Source of the DNA: Streptomyces sp. NBC_01210
GTDB taxonomy: Bacteria > Actinomycetota > Actinomycetes > Streptomycetales > Streptomycetaceae
Assembly: GCF_036010325.1 (NCBI RefSeq)
Contig: NZ_CP108549.1
Location: 3,720,001-3,784,000, forward strand
Direction of reading: 5' to 3'
DNA: 64,000 nucleotides
In this document: positions 49,892 to 58,636 of the stretch, in pieces
How the letters are laid out: the number at the start of each line of letters is the position of its first letter
Numbering within the stretch: the stretch's first letter is position 1
Notes under the pieces: model-generated
Databases searched by the model: none
The model's input: only the letters and a program-made list of their open reading frames with translations
What the model was told of the DNA's origin: nothing
Program-made: the position numbers and the translations under genes

Positions 49892-51831
49892 CGGGTGATC
49901 CCCCCGCTTCGGGAGCCCCGTGGGCCTCCTGGCCGGTATTCGAGTACGACGCCGTACGGCTGCTCCTCGACGACCTTGAACAGCGGTGACGCCGACAGGC
50001 GCGAGCGCAGTGCGGCGAAGCCGCCGGGCGGCAGCAGGCCTTCGCCCGCGGTGTAGATGTCCTGGGTACGGGTGAGAATGACGTACGCCTTGGTGCCGCG
50101 CGCGATCCCCCGGGCCAGATATCCCGCCGGGTCCTTCAGCATCTTCTCGTTCTCCGGCAGCTCCTGCTCGGCGAAGAACCAGTGCTCCAGCCGGTCGTAG
50201 CGGTGCAGCGCCTGCGGGAACGAGCCGGTGGTGGCGAGAATCAGCGTGCCCTGCGGGGCCCGGTCGATGGTCCGGGTGACCATCGCCGTCTCGGCGGGCG
50301 GCGTGTAGTACATCTTCTCCTTGCCGTAGTACGAGGGCATGAAGCCCGCGACCAGCGCTGTCAGCGCCAACGGCAGTGCGACCGCGGCGATCCGGCGCCG
50401 GACCGTGCCGGCCCGGGTTTGTGGCCTGCGGGCCCCGACGACGGCCGGAACGAGTGCCGCGGCCGCGAAGAACGCCGCGCCCGGCAGCGCGAAGAGGTAG
50501 ACGCGGAAAAGCATTTCGCCGCCGTAGTCGTTCACGGCGAACATCGGTACGGGAGCGGCCGACACCAGCAGCAGCGGCAATGCGCTCCGGGTCAGCCGAC
50601 GCCGCGTCAGCACCGCGATCCCGGCAAGGGCGGCGACCGCAAGCACCATCACCACATTGGCGCGCCCGGCCAGCTCGGGCCCTGGCCCGGTGAGCTGACC
50701 GGCGTATCCGGCCCGGGAGTTCTGCATCAGCTCGCCGATCGAGTCGCGCAGGGTGCCCAGCGTCTCGACGAACAGCGGCCGCCCCATCGTCAGGTCCCAG
50801 ATCAGCATCAGCAGCCCGGCGACGACGAGCAGCCCGTAGTTGCGGTAGCGGCGGGTGAGGGTGAGGGCGAGCAGTGAGACGCACAACATGACCGGCGTGA
50901 GCTGGTGGGAAGCGTTGATCGCGGCGATGAGCGGGGCGAGGATGGCGATGCAGACGGCCCGCTGGCGCACCCCGGTGGGCGGCGGGACGGGGGCGGCCAC
51001 CGGATCGAGACAGGTGCGGTCGCGCAGCCTGCCTGCCGAGCCCGGCCGTACGAAATGGCGCAGCACCACGGCCAGTACGGTCAGATGCAGCAGATACGCG
51101 AAGCCCTGCGGGGCCAGATAGTCCTGCCCGACCCAGTTGGCGGCCTGGAAGATCCAGACGGCGGTCCACACCAGCCGCCAGTCCTCGGTGAAGGTGCGGT
51201 AGATCAGGACCAGTACCGGCATCACCAGCAGCCCGAGCACGATCGGCGCCCAGTTGAGGTAGGCGGCCGCGCTCTCCACGCCGAAGGTCCGCACCAGGGC
51301 GGCGTTGAGGGAGAAGAAGCCGGGCCACTGGTCGTACGCCGACATGTTGCCGGACAGGGCGGCGTTCGGCCGCAGTTCGCCGTTGAGCAGCAGCTGGTTG
51401 ATGACCGCGTCGTGCTTGGAGGCCCAGGGGTAGCGCACCGAGTCGTACAGCACGGCCGGCGCCGCCTTGAGCGCGAAGAGCAGTCCGACGCAGTAGGCGG
51501 CGGGCCACCAGGGTGCCGTACCGGCACGGCGCAGACTGAGCAGGAAGCCGCAGGTCAGAACCAGCAGCGAGAGATAAAAGGCGGCGGGCAGCCGGTCGAG
51601 GAGACCGTAGTCGCCCATGGAGCGGAATCCGATGCGCGGCAGCGCGTACAGCCAGAGGCCGATGCCGAGCAACAGCGGCAGCCAGCTGAACAGCAGGTCG
51701 GGCCGCAGCAGGTCGGGCGGTCTGCGGATGCGTGGGCGGGCGGTGTCGCCGGATGGTTCCTGGCCGGTGGTCTTCAGGGCGGACGGCGGCGCGCTGCGCC
51801 CTGTGAGCGGTGCGGGCACGCGTTGGCGCAC
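49888..51831 (-). CDS. Multi-pass membrane glycosyltransferase/polymerase-like protein
   Basis: A 647-residue membrane protein with about 12 helices between residues 45 and 505 and a C-terminal soluble part. The loop around AVINQLLLNGELRPNAALSG and SAYDQWPGFFSLNAALV lies between helices on the expected extracellular side, as in GT-C or Wzy-type proteins. NWVGQDYLAPQGFAYLL is a striking helix motif. It probably assembles or elongates the exported glycan. The GTG at 51831 has GGGGGGAG 7 nt upstream. Next gene down overlaps by ATGA; the deacetylase lies 117 bp upstream. Confidence 0.8.
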   Translation of the reverse strand: MRQRVPAPLTGRSAPPSALKTTGQEPSGDTARPRIRRPPDLLRPDLLFSWLPLLLGIGLWLYALPRIGFRSMGDYGLLDRLPAAFYLSLLVLTCGFLLSLRRAGTAPWWPAAYCVGLLFALKAAPAVLYDSVRYPWASKHDAVINQLLLNGELRPNAALSGNMSAYDQWPGFFSLNAALVRTFGVESAAAYLNWAPIVLGLLVMPVLVLIYRTFTEDWRLVWTAVWIFQAANWVGQDYLAPQGFAYLLHLTVLAVVLRHFVRPGSAGRLRDRTCLDPVAAPVPPPTGVRQRAVCIAILAPLIAAINASHQLTPVMLCVSLLALTLTRRYRNYGLLVVAGLLMLIWDLTMGRPLFVETLGTLRDSIGELMQNSRAGYAGQLTGPGPELAGRANVVMVLAVAALAGIAVLTRRRLTRSALPLLLVSAAPVPMFAVNDYGGEMLFRVYLFALPGAAFFAAAALVPAVVGARRPQTRAGTVRRRIAAVALPLALTALVAGFMPSYYGKEKMYYTPPAETAMVTRTIDRAPQGTLILATTGSFPQALHRYDRLEHWFFAEQELPENEKMLKDPAGYLARGIARGTKAYVILTRTQDIYTAGEGLLPPGGFAALRSRLSASPLFKVVEEQPYGVVLEYRPGGPRGSRSGGITR

Positions 51832-51948
51832 AGTGCGACTCCCCCCACGGAAGTGGTCGCGGCCGTCACGCCGCTGTCCCTTCAGCGAAGTATAGGAATA
51901 GATTTCGTGTTTGCGTGGCTCTCTTCCCCGGTTGTGTCACTGCCCCTG

Positions 51949-52740
51949 CTACCCGGCGAAGACCGGGCCCTTCACGACGGCGCGGGCCCGCCGGTAGAAC
52001 CGCCACCCGACCGTCGGCAGCGAGTCGGGGAACGGCGCGACCGGCGCGCCGCGACCGTCCATCCACGCCTCGATGTCCGCGACGGTGTGGCTGCGGCGCA
52101 GGATGAGACGGGCGATGCGGTACGTCTCGTCGGTGTCCGAGCTCAGTGCGTGCCGCACCGCGACCGCCGACGCGTAGCCCGCGCGGGCGACGGCCTTGCG
52201 CACGGCACGGCTGTTGTAGCCGTGCGGATAGGCGAGGTGCGTCACCTGATGGCCGAGGACGTCCTCCAGAACCGCCTTGGACTCGCGCAGTTCACGGTGG
52301 AGTGCCTTCGGCGGGAGGGTGTCCAGCTGGGGGTGGGTGACGGTGTGGGCGCCCACCTCCATTCCGTACTGCTCCAGCAGTGGCGCCTGCGAGAGGGTCA
52401 TCATCGGCGCGGGCGGCAGCAGACTGCGCCGGCCCGGGGTGATGGCCCCGGTGGTGAGATACGCGGTGGCGGGCAGTGCGCGTGCGGCGAGCGCTTCGGC
52501 GGTGGGCCCCGGCAGATCGGCGAAGCCGTCGTCGAAGGTGAGGACGACGGGCCGGGGGACGACCGGGGCACGGCCCGCGAGCTGGTCCGCGAGTGCGCCG
52601 ATGGTGACCGGGGTGCGGCCGCCGGCCACGATCGCGTCCAGCTGCGCGCCGAACTCCCGTGGTGTGACGGTGAATTCGGCGATCCAGTCGGGCGGCTCGT
52701 CCATCACGGCGTGGTAGAGCAGTACGGGGATCCGGGACAT
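51949..52740 (-). CDS. Polysaccharide deacetylase (NodB-like, CE4)
   Basis: A 263-residue carbohydrate esterase. NodB motif 1 is VLTFDDGFAD (metal Asp and catalytic base), motif 2 is GAHTVTHPQL (two His ligands) and motif 3 is AYPHG. CE4 enzymes remove N-acetyl or O-acetyl groups from glycans. No signal peptide or TM is obvious, so it may act inside the cell on lipid-linked units, or be exported by a route not visible here. The ATG at 52740 begins MSRIPVLLYHAV, the usual CE4 start; an ATG 21 bp upstream is possible. Confidence 0.88.
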   Translation of the reverse strand: MSRIPVLLYHAVMDEPPDWIAEFTVTPREFGAQLDAIVAGGRTPVTIGALADQLAGRAPVVPRPVVLTFDDGFADLPGPTAEALAARALPATAYLTTGAITPGRRSLLPPAPMMTLSQAPLLEQYGMEVGAHTVTHPQLDTLPPKALHRELRESKAVLEDVLGHQVTHLAYPHGYNSRAVRKAVARAGYASAVAVRHALSSDTDETYRIARLILRRSHTVADIEAWMDGRGAPVAPFPDSLPTVGWRFYRRARAVVKGPVFAG

Positions 52741-52769
52741 CGTCGTACCAGCGCCTCTCATTCTTCGTC

Positions 52770-54419
52770 TCACTCTTCGTCCCGCTGCGGCCGGCTGCCC
52801 CACGGGAGCGGTACGCCGCGCACGCGTCGGCGCGCCTTGGCATACCCGATCGGCCCGGCCAGCATCCCGCGCCGCTCGAGCCGGGAGAGATGGCGCGGCC
52901 ACGGATAGTCCTGCGCCCCGTGCTCCCCGGGCACCGAGGCGCCGCCGGCCTCGCGGTGCGCGGTGATGGAGCGGGCGTGCGCGAGTCCGCGCGGCAGCTT
53001 TCTGAGCAGTGCGGGCAGCAGCGCGGGCCGGCGGACCAGGACGGCGGTGAGATACGCGGTGAGGCCTGCGCCGTAGCCGTACGCCTGGTTCTTCAGGTCC
53101 TGCCAGCTCTCGCGGTGGTGGTGCCAGACCAGCGCGTCGGGCGTGTAGCGCAGCCGGTGCCCGGCGGCGAGGACGCTGACGAACGCGTACAGGTCGTCGC
53201 CGCCCCTGGCCGGAGTGCCGGTGCCGGTGGCGGGATCGAAGCCGCCGATCTCGCGCAGCACCGTGGCCCGGAAGGCCATATTGGCGCCGGAGCCGAAACT
53301 GCCGGCGGTGAACGGGAAGAGCGGTTCGCCGGCGGGCGGGTGCGCCGGGTCGTACTGGCGCGGCGCGAAGCCCTTGGCGAAGCCGCCGTGGCTCTCGAGG
53401 AGGATCTGCGCGGGCGTGCGCAGCCGGGCGGGCAGGATCAGGCCGGTCGCACAGCCCAGGCCCGGATCGCGGGCGAAGGGCGCGGTCAGCGCGGTGAGCC
53501 AGTGCGGATCGGCGACGACGTCGTCGTCGGTGAAGGCGATGACCGCGCCGTCGGCGGCGGCGATCCCGCGGTTGTGGGCGACGGCGAGCCCGGGTACGGG
53601 CTCGCGGACGTACCGGACGCGCTCACCGTATTTGTGCTCGACGAGGTCGTGGGTGGCGCTGGTGACGGGCGCGTTGTCGACGACGACGATCTCGAAGTCC
53701 GGGTGGTCCTGGGCGAGCAGCGAGTCGAGCGCGCGGGCGAGCTGATCGGCGCGCTCGCGGGTTGCGACGACGATGGTCGCCCGGTCCTGTACCCGGTCAT
53801 GTGGTGACCGTGGGCCGGGGGCGTGTGCGGGGTCTTGTGGCCAAGGTGGGCCGGTGGCGTGTGCGGGGTCTTGTGGCCGAGGTGGGCCGGGGGCGTTGGT
53901 GGTTGCTGCCCGGTGGGTGGTTTCCTCGTGGGCACCGCCGTATGGCGGAAGCACATCGTGCGCACCGCCGTATGGCGGAAGCACATCGTGCGCACCGCCG
54001 TATGCCGGAAGCACATCGTGCGCACCGCCGTATGCCGGAAGCGCATCGTGCGCACCGCCGTATGCCGGAAGCACATCGTGCGCACCGCCGTATGGCGGAA
54101 GCAGATCGTGCGCACCGCCGTATGGCGGAAGCGCATCGTGGGCGCCGCCGTATGCGGGAAGCGCATCGTGGGCGAGCTTGGCGCGGGCGGCTGCGGCTAC
54201 GGCGTCGGCCGGGTCCCTGCCGGGTGGGACGGCGCAGACGACGGTGGCGACGGGGCGGCCGCGGAGCCGGACGAGGGCGTAGACATCACCGGCCCGTACG
54301 GGGGGACCGCCGCCGGGCGCCGGTCCGAACCGCAGGACGGCGCCGTCGGGACCGTCCAGGTCCAGCTCGGCGACCTGGATCTCGGCCAGTCTGTGTGGTT
54401 TGTTCGGTGTGCTCGGCAT
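52770..54419 (-). CDS. GT2 glycosyltransferase with an inserted decapeptide repeat region
   Basis: A 549-residue protein. Residues 1-85 are a small N-terminal domain (LAEIQVAELDLDGPDGAVLRF). About 86-165 is eight decapeptide repeats (consensus GGAHDVLPPY), then a Pro/Gln/Asp-rich 12-residue repeat. The GT2 catalytic domain begins near 213 (ATIVVATRERADQLARALDSLL), with VVDNAP, VIAFTDDDVV and RGGDDLYAFVS. The last 100 residues are hydrophobic/basic (about 440-470) and may bind the membrane. The repeats separate two domains without breaking the frame. It begins 34 bp after the GNAT-like gene, and the deacetylase follows in 30 bp. Confidence 0.88.
   Translation of the reverse strand: MPSTPNKPHRLAEIQVAELDLDGPDGAVLRFGPAPGGGPPVRAGDVYALVRLRGRPVATVVCAVPPGRDPADAVAAAARAKLAHDALPAYGGAHDALPPYGGAHDLLPPYGGAHDVLPAYGGAHDALPAYGGAHDVLPAYGGAHDVLPPYGGAHDVLPPYGGAHEETTHRAATTNAPGPPRPQDPAHATGPPWPQDPAHAPGPRSPHDRVQDRATIVVATRERADQLARALDSLLAQDHPDFEIVVVDNAPVTSATHDLVEHKYGERVRYVREPVPGLAVAHNRGIAAADGAVIAFTDDDVVADPHWLTALTAPFARDPGLGCATGLILPARLRTPAQILLESHGGFAKGFAPRQYDPAHPPAGEPLFPFTAGSFGSGANMAFRATVLREIGGFDPATGTGTPARGGDDLYAFVSVLAAGHRLRYTPDALVWHHHRESWQDLKNQAYGYGAGLTAYLTAVLVRRPALLPALLRKLPRGLAHARSITAHREAGGASVPGEHGAQDYPWPRHLSRLERRGMLAGPIGYAKARRRVRGVPLPWGSRPQRDEE
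53812..53896. repeat. 36-bp tandem repeats in the GT2 linker (2.4 copies)
   Basis: Copies at 53812-53847 and 53848-53883 and a partial one from 53884. The first two differ at two positions. They encode GP(P/R)xPQDPAHAx. Confidence 0.85.
53931..54170. repeat. Eight 30-bp tandem repeats in the GT2 gene
   Basis: Eight head-to-tail units of 30 bp, nearly identical, encode AHD(V/A/L)LP(P/A)YGG. Several contain CCGCCGTATGGCGG, a 5-bp-stem palindrome. The unit length is a multiple of three, so changes in copy number would keep the enzyme in frame. Confidence 0.95.
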
Positions 54420-54453
54420 GCGAATCCCCCGCCTGCTCGGATGTTCCTGCTGT

Positions 54454-55563
54454 TCAGTTGCCCCGCAACCGGCCGACCTGGTTCAGCGCCCGCTGCGCGT
54501 ACCCGGCGAGCCGCGGCCGGCTGCGTACAAAGCTGTGCGCGCGGCGCGAGGGCTCACGGCTCAGCCAGTACAGGGCCGCCCCCGCCCCCGGCCGGACCGA
54601 GGAGCCCTCGTGGACCCGCAGCTCACCGGTCCTCAGCGCGTCCTTGTACTCCGCGGCCCCGCGCCCCAGGTCGAGCATTCCGATGCCCTCGTCGGCGGCG
54701 GACTCGGCCATCCGCAGATGCAGGATCAGACCCGGCGAGTACTTGGCGAACTCGACGTCGTACGCCGGGAACCAGCAGGACAGCACCGTGCGCGAGCGCA
54801 GCCCGAAGTGCGCGGCGACGGGCCGGTCGGCGACGTACAGCACGGACAGCACTCCGGAGCAGCCGGAGGTGCGTGTCTCGTGCAGCAGCTGGACCAGGGT
54901 GTTGATCCACTCCTGAGCGAAGCGGTCCCGGCGGCCGGTCCTGCGGTACTGCGCGGATTTCCACTCCATCAGCGCACGCAGCGCGGCCGGGTCGCGCTCG
55001 TCGAAGACGAACCGCACCTGGCCCGCCTGCCGCCCCAGCCGGCGTTCCTTGGCCAGGGTGGTCTTGAGGAACTTGGGTGACTGCGCGCGCAGGACCTCCT
55101 CGTACGCCGCGTATCCCGCGCCGATGTCGATCACGGGAGAGGCGAACTCCTCGGCGGCATCGGGCACGAACATCTCCTGGCCCGCTTCGAGGTTGTCGAA
55201 CTCCCACACCGACAGCCCGCAGGCGCGCAGCAGCTCACGGGGCGCGACGGTGAGGCCGGCGCGGAGCACGGCGCCCTGGCAGTCGGAGACCCCCAGACCG
55301 ATCGCGCGTCCGTGGCCCAGTGGCCCTCGTTCGTACGGGAAGAAGCCGGCGGGCTCCCCGTCCTCCCACAGCACCGCCACCCTGGCCGCGGGCCGCACAC
55401 GGCCGACGGTGAGGGTGAACTCCGGCTCCATGAACGGATTGGCGGGTGCGCCGGTCTTGGCACGCAGCTCCCGCCAGGCCTCGATCTCTCCCTCGCCCAG
55501 CTCGTCCGGTTTCACGACACAAATGCGTACACCGTTCAACTCGACCCCCCGGTCCCTCCCCAT
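54454..55563 (-). CDS. GNAT/FemAB-like acyltransferase (CelD/BcsL-type) of the polysaccharide cluster
   Basis: A 369-residue protein with the tandem GNAT arrangement of the acetyltransf_6 (CelD-like) group: FFPYERGPLGHGRAIGLGVSDCQG in the first half and PVAAHFGLRSRTVLSCWFPAYDVEFAKYSPG in the second. The latter is the typical acyl-CoA/glycan-binding segment (YSPGLILHLRM). Members decorate sugars or polysaccharides. It is the first gene of the leftward run GNAT, GT2, deacetylase, membrane GT, small protein, GH26. The ATG at 55563 has GGGGA upstream; a TTG at 55539 after GGGGGG is an alternative start. Confidence 0.82.
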   Translation of the reverse strand: MGRDRGVELNGVRICVVKPDELGEGEIEAWRELRAKTGAPANPFMEPEFTLTVGRVRPAARVAVLWEDGEPAGFFPYERGPLGHGRAIGLGVSDCQGAVLRAGLTVAPRELLRACGLSVWEFDNLEAGQEMFVPDAAEEFASPVIDIGAGYAAYEEVLRAQSPKFLKTTLAKERRLGRQAGQVRFVFDERDPAALRALMEWKSAQYRRTGRRDRFAQEWINTLVQLLHETRTSGCSGVLSVLYVADRPVAAHFGLRSRTVLSCWFPAYDVEFAKYSPGLILHLRMAESAADEGIGMLDLGRGAAEYKDALRTGELRVHEGSSVRPGAGAALYWLSREPSRRAHSFVRSRPRLAGYAQRALNQVGRLRGN

Positions 55564-55806
55564 GAGCTTTTCCCCAGGACAGGACGCTACCGGCCCATAT
55601 CCCGACAGGGTAGGGACCGTCGCACTTCTTGTGACGGTTTCGTGAAGGACTCAGAATGGAGGGATACGCGAGGTGTTCGAGTGCCGGAATCAACTCTTCG
55701 CCATCGTGGCTGGAGTTGCACAACTCGCGTTCGAACAAGGTCCGCTGCTCGTACCATCTGACTGCTCCCGGTCACTCAGGGGAGTTCGACGTGTCCTGGA
55801 GGACTG
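55564..55806. other. Divergent promoter region of the polysaccharide operon and the P450
   Basis: About 240 bp with lower GC and no plausible gene. It must hold the promoters for the leftward polysaccharide genes and the rightward P450. TGTTCGAG (55675) and CGTTCGAACAAGG (55730) are similar words on opposite strands, a possible regulator site. Confidence 0.4.
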
Positions 55807-57042
55807 TTGACCACCTCACGTGACACCGCGCACCGGATGGACCCGGCCGGCGGCTGCCCGCACGCGGACAATGCCCGGCTGCTCGCCGAGGGCGCGGTCG
55901 CGCCGGTCGTGCTCCCCGGCGAGGTGGCGGGCATGGCGGTGCTCGGCCATGACGCGCTCAAGGAGTTCCTCGCCCATCCCGACGTGGCGAAGGGGGCGGC
56001 GCATTTCACCGCGCTGCGCGAGGGGGAGATACCCGACGGCTGGCCACTGAAGACCTTCGCGACGGTGCAGGGCATGACCACCGCCGACGACGCGGACCAC
56101 CGGCGGCTGCGCTCTCTGGTGAGCAAGGCGTTCACGGCCCGCCGGGTGGAGGAGCTGCGGCCGCGGATCGAGACGGTGACGGCGCAGTTCCTTGACGACC
56201 TGGACGAGGCGGCCGCCGCGGGCGAGGGCGTCGCCGATCTGCGCAGACACTTCGCGCTGCCGCTGCCGATGGGCGTGATCTGCGAACTCCTCGGCGTGGA
56301 CGCCGAGCACCACGACCGGCTGCACCATCTGTCGAACCAGGTGGTGAGCACCTCCATCGGCCCGGAGGAGGCGATGGCCGCGAACCGCGAGATGGTGGCG
56401 GTGCTCGGGGCGGTCGCCGTGTCCCGTACGGAGAAACCGGGCGACGATCTGACCAGCGCGCTGATCGCGGCCCGCGAGGAGGACGGCGACAGGCTCAGCC
56501 GGCACGAACTGATCGGCACACTGCTGCTGATGATCATCGCCGGGCACGAGACAACACTGAACCTGATCACCAACGCGGTGCGTGCGCTGTGCGCCCACCG
56601 GGACCAGCTGGAGCTTGTGCGGTCCGGAGAGGCGGCCTGGTCGGACGTGGTCGAGGAGACGCTGCGCTGGGACAGCCCGGTCAGCTACTTCCCGTTCCGC
56701 TATCCGACCCGGGATCTGACGGTCGACGGAACGGTGATCCCCAAGGGCACGCCGGTGCTTGCCGGTTACTCGGCGGCCGGCCGCGACAAGTCGGCGCACG
56801 GCCCGGACGCGGACCGCTTCGACATCACCAGGACCGGCGGCGCCCGGCATCTGTCACTGGGCCACGGCCCGCACTACTGCCTGGGTTCGCCGCTGGCGCG
56901 GATGGAGGCGACGATCGCGCTGGAGCGGCTGTTCACCCGCTTCCCGGAGCTGGATCTGGCCGTCCCGGAGGCGGAGTTGCCGCGGCACACGAGCTTCGTG
57001 GGCAACAGCGTGCACACGTTGCCGGTACGGCCCCGGGCCTGA
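55807..57042 (+). CDS. Cytochrome P450 monooxygenase
   Basis: A 411-residue soluble bacterial P450 (CYP107/105-like). The I-helix has AGHETT, the ExxR motif is EETLRW and the haem-binding loop is LGHGPHYCLGSPLA, in which the usual Phe of FGxGxHxCxG is Leu. No ferredoxin gene adjoins it. The TTG at 55807 has GGAGG just upstream. It is monocistronic and its substrate is unknown; it is not obviously part of the polysaccharide cluster. Confidence 0.93.
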   Translation: MTTSRDTAHRMDPAGGCPHADNARLLAEGAVAPVVLPGEVAGMAVLGHDALKEFLAHPDVAKGAAHFTALREGEIPDGWPLKTFATVQGMTTADDADHRRLRSLVSKAFTARRVEELRPRIETVTAQFLDDLDEAAAAGEGVADLRRHFALPLPMGVICELLGVDAEHHDRLHHLSNQVVSTSIGPEEAMAANREMVAVLGAVAVSRTEKPGDDLTSALIAAREEDGDRLSRHELIGTLLLMIIAGHETTLNLITNAVRALCAHRDQLELVRSGEAAWSDVVEETLRWDSPVSYFPFRYPTRDLTVDGTVIPKGTPVLAGYSAAGRDKSAHGPDADRFDITRTGGARHLSLGHGPHYCLGSPLARMEATIALERLFTRFPELDLAVPEAELPRHTSFVGNSVHTLPVRPRA

Positions 57043-57086
57043 GGCGCAAACTGCGGGCGGACGTCGGCGCAAGCTGTGGGCGGACG

Positions 57087-57782
57087 TCAGCCCTCGCCCA
57101 GAGCGGCGTCCACAGCGGCCTCGGCATGCAGCCGGGTCGTCGGGAACACGGGCACCGGACTGTCCTTCTCCCCGATGAGCAACTCGATCTCGGTGCACCC
57201 GAGTACGACACCTTCCGCCCCGGCGGCGACAAGCCGGCCGATGACCTCCTGGTAGGCGGCTCGGGACTCCTCCCGTACGACTCCGAGGCACAGCTCCTCG
57301 TAGATCACCCGGTGCACCAGGGCACGCCCTTGCGTGTCGGGCGTGAGTACCTCGAGCCCGTGTCCGGCCAGCCGGTCCCGGTAGAAGTCCTGCTCCATGG
57401 TGAAAGCCGTGCCGAGCAGCCCGACCCGGCCGATCCCCTGCGCGCGTACGGCACCGGCGGTGGCGTCCGCGAGATGCAGCAGCGGCACGGAGACAGCGGC
57501 CTCCACCTGCCCCGCGACCTTGTGCATGGTGTTCGTACAGATCAGCAGCAGATCCGCGCCCGCGGCCTGGAGCCCCCGTGCGGCCTCGGCGAGGATCTCA
57601 CCGGCGCGCTCCCACTCCCCCGCGACCTGGAGCTCCTCGATCTCGGCGAAGTCGACGGAGTGGAGAACGCACTTGGCGGAGTGCAGCCCGCCGAGCCGTT
57701 CCCGTACGAGCTCGTTGAGAAGCCGGTAGTACTCAGCGCTGGATTCCCAGCTCATGCCGCCGATCAGCCCGATGGTCTTCAT
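57087..57782 (-). CDS. Aspartate/glutamate racemase-family protein
   Basis: A 231-residue PLP-independent racemase fold. The two catalytic Cys are seen in LLICTNTMH (about residue 83) and VLGCTEIELL (about 195). IGLIGGMSWESSAEYY is the N-terminal family signature, shared with aspartate racemases and related amino-acid racemases (YgeA type). It would give D-aspartate or another D-amino acid for the wall. The ATG at 57782 starts the family alignment. It is convergent with the P450. Confidence 0.9.
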   Translation of the reverse strand: MKTIGLIGGMSWESSAEYYRLLNELVRERLGGLHSAKCVLHSVDFAEIEELQVAGEWERAGEILAEAARGLQAAGADLLLICTNTMHKVAGQVEAAVSVPLLHLADATAGAVRAQGIGRVGLLGTAFTMEQDFYRDRLAGHGLEVLTPDTQGRALVHRVIYEELCLGVVREESRAAYQEVIGRLVAAGAEGVVLGCTEIELLIGEKDSPVPVFPTTRLHAEAAVDAALGEG

Positions 57783-57877
57783 CGGCTCACTGTGCCATGC
57801 CCGCCGTGCCGACTCGGCCGTCAGTGAGAAAATGGGACAAAGACCCTTTCTCGGGGATGCTCCCGTGGGAGGCAACA

Positions 57878-58636
57878 ATGATGGCGTCGCAAGGCACAGA
57901 ACCTGCCCTGCCCGCTCAGCACAGAGACCTCTGGCCCGGGATAGCCGGGCTGGTGGCCGGTGGGCTGCTGATCGCCGGGCAAGCTCTGTGGATGGGCACT
58001 CCCGGCACCAAGGGGAGCGGCGCGCTCAGGCACGTCTTCTTCTACTACCTCAAGGGCAGCAATCGGGACCTGTCGGAGGCCACGGCCCTGATACTGCTGG
58101 TGTCGGGCCTGCTCTTCCTGTTCTTCCTGGTCGCCCTCGCCCGGCTGGCCGGCAACCGCTCCCACCTGGTGCTGGTGGGCGGCACGGTCTTCGCGGCCCT
58201 GCTCATGGTCGCGGCGGTCGCCGGGAACGTCTTCGCCATCACGGCGAACCACTCCGAGGCGTTCCCAGTGCTCCCGGGGACCGCGCTGTTCGCCATCCTG
58301 CTGCTGAACATGGCGTACGGAGCGATGATCGCGTCGATGGCGGGCGCGGCGGTGATGCTCTTCGCGCTCTGGCGGGCGGGGCAGGAGACCCACTCGATCC
58401 CGGCCTGGCTCGGCTGGGCGGGCTTCGTGGTGGCGGTGGTGTCGCTGGCGGGGCCGCTGACCGCGTGGCTGACGCCGCTGCTGCTGGGCGTGTGGGCGCT
58501 GGGGGCGGGCGTTGTGCTGATCATGAACGCGCGTATCGCACGGGCCGAGAAGGAGCCGGCGGGCAGCACGCCCGCGGAGGAGGGCACCGGTCCGACGGAC
58601 AAGCCGACGGACCGGCCGACGGACAGGGAGAGTTAG
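57878..58636 (+). CDS. Six-helix integral membrane protein, unknown function
   Basis: A 252-residue protein with about six predicted membrane helices (about 18-38, 72-92, 102-122, 134-160, 178-200, 205-225), an Ala/Gly-rich core and a Pro/Thr/Asp-rich cytoplasmic tail with a PTD(K/R) repeat. It resembles DUF4386-like membrane proteins found near regulators, but I do not assign it. GGGAGG precedes a double ATG (57878/57881). It is convergent with the methyltransferase, with a 4-bp overlap of the ends. Confidence 0.75.
   Translation: MMASQGTEPALPAQHRDLWPGIAGLVAGGLLIAGQALWMGTPGTKGSGALRHVFFYYLKGSNRDLSEATALILLVSGLLFLFFLVALARLAGNRSHLVLVGGTVFAALLMVAAVAGNVFAITANHSEAFPVLPGTALFAILLLNMAYGAMIASMAGAAVMLFALWRAGQETHSIPAWLGWAGFVVAVVSLAGPLTAWLTPLLLGVWALGAGVVLIMNARIARAEKEPAGSTPAEEGTGPTDKPTDRPTDRES

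Noticed and set aside
53931..54170. CRISPR array (regular 30-bp repeats)
   Set aside because: The repeats are contiguous with no unique spacers, stay in frame and are translated within a glycosyltransferase; no cas genes are nearby.
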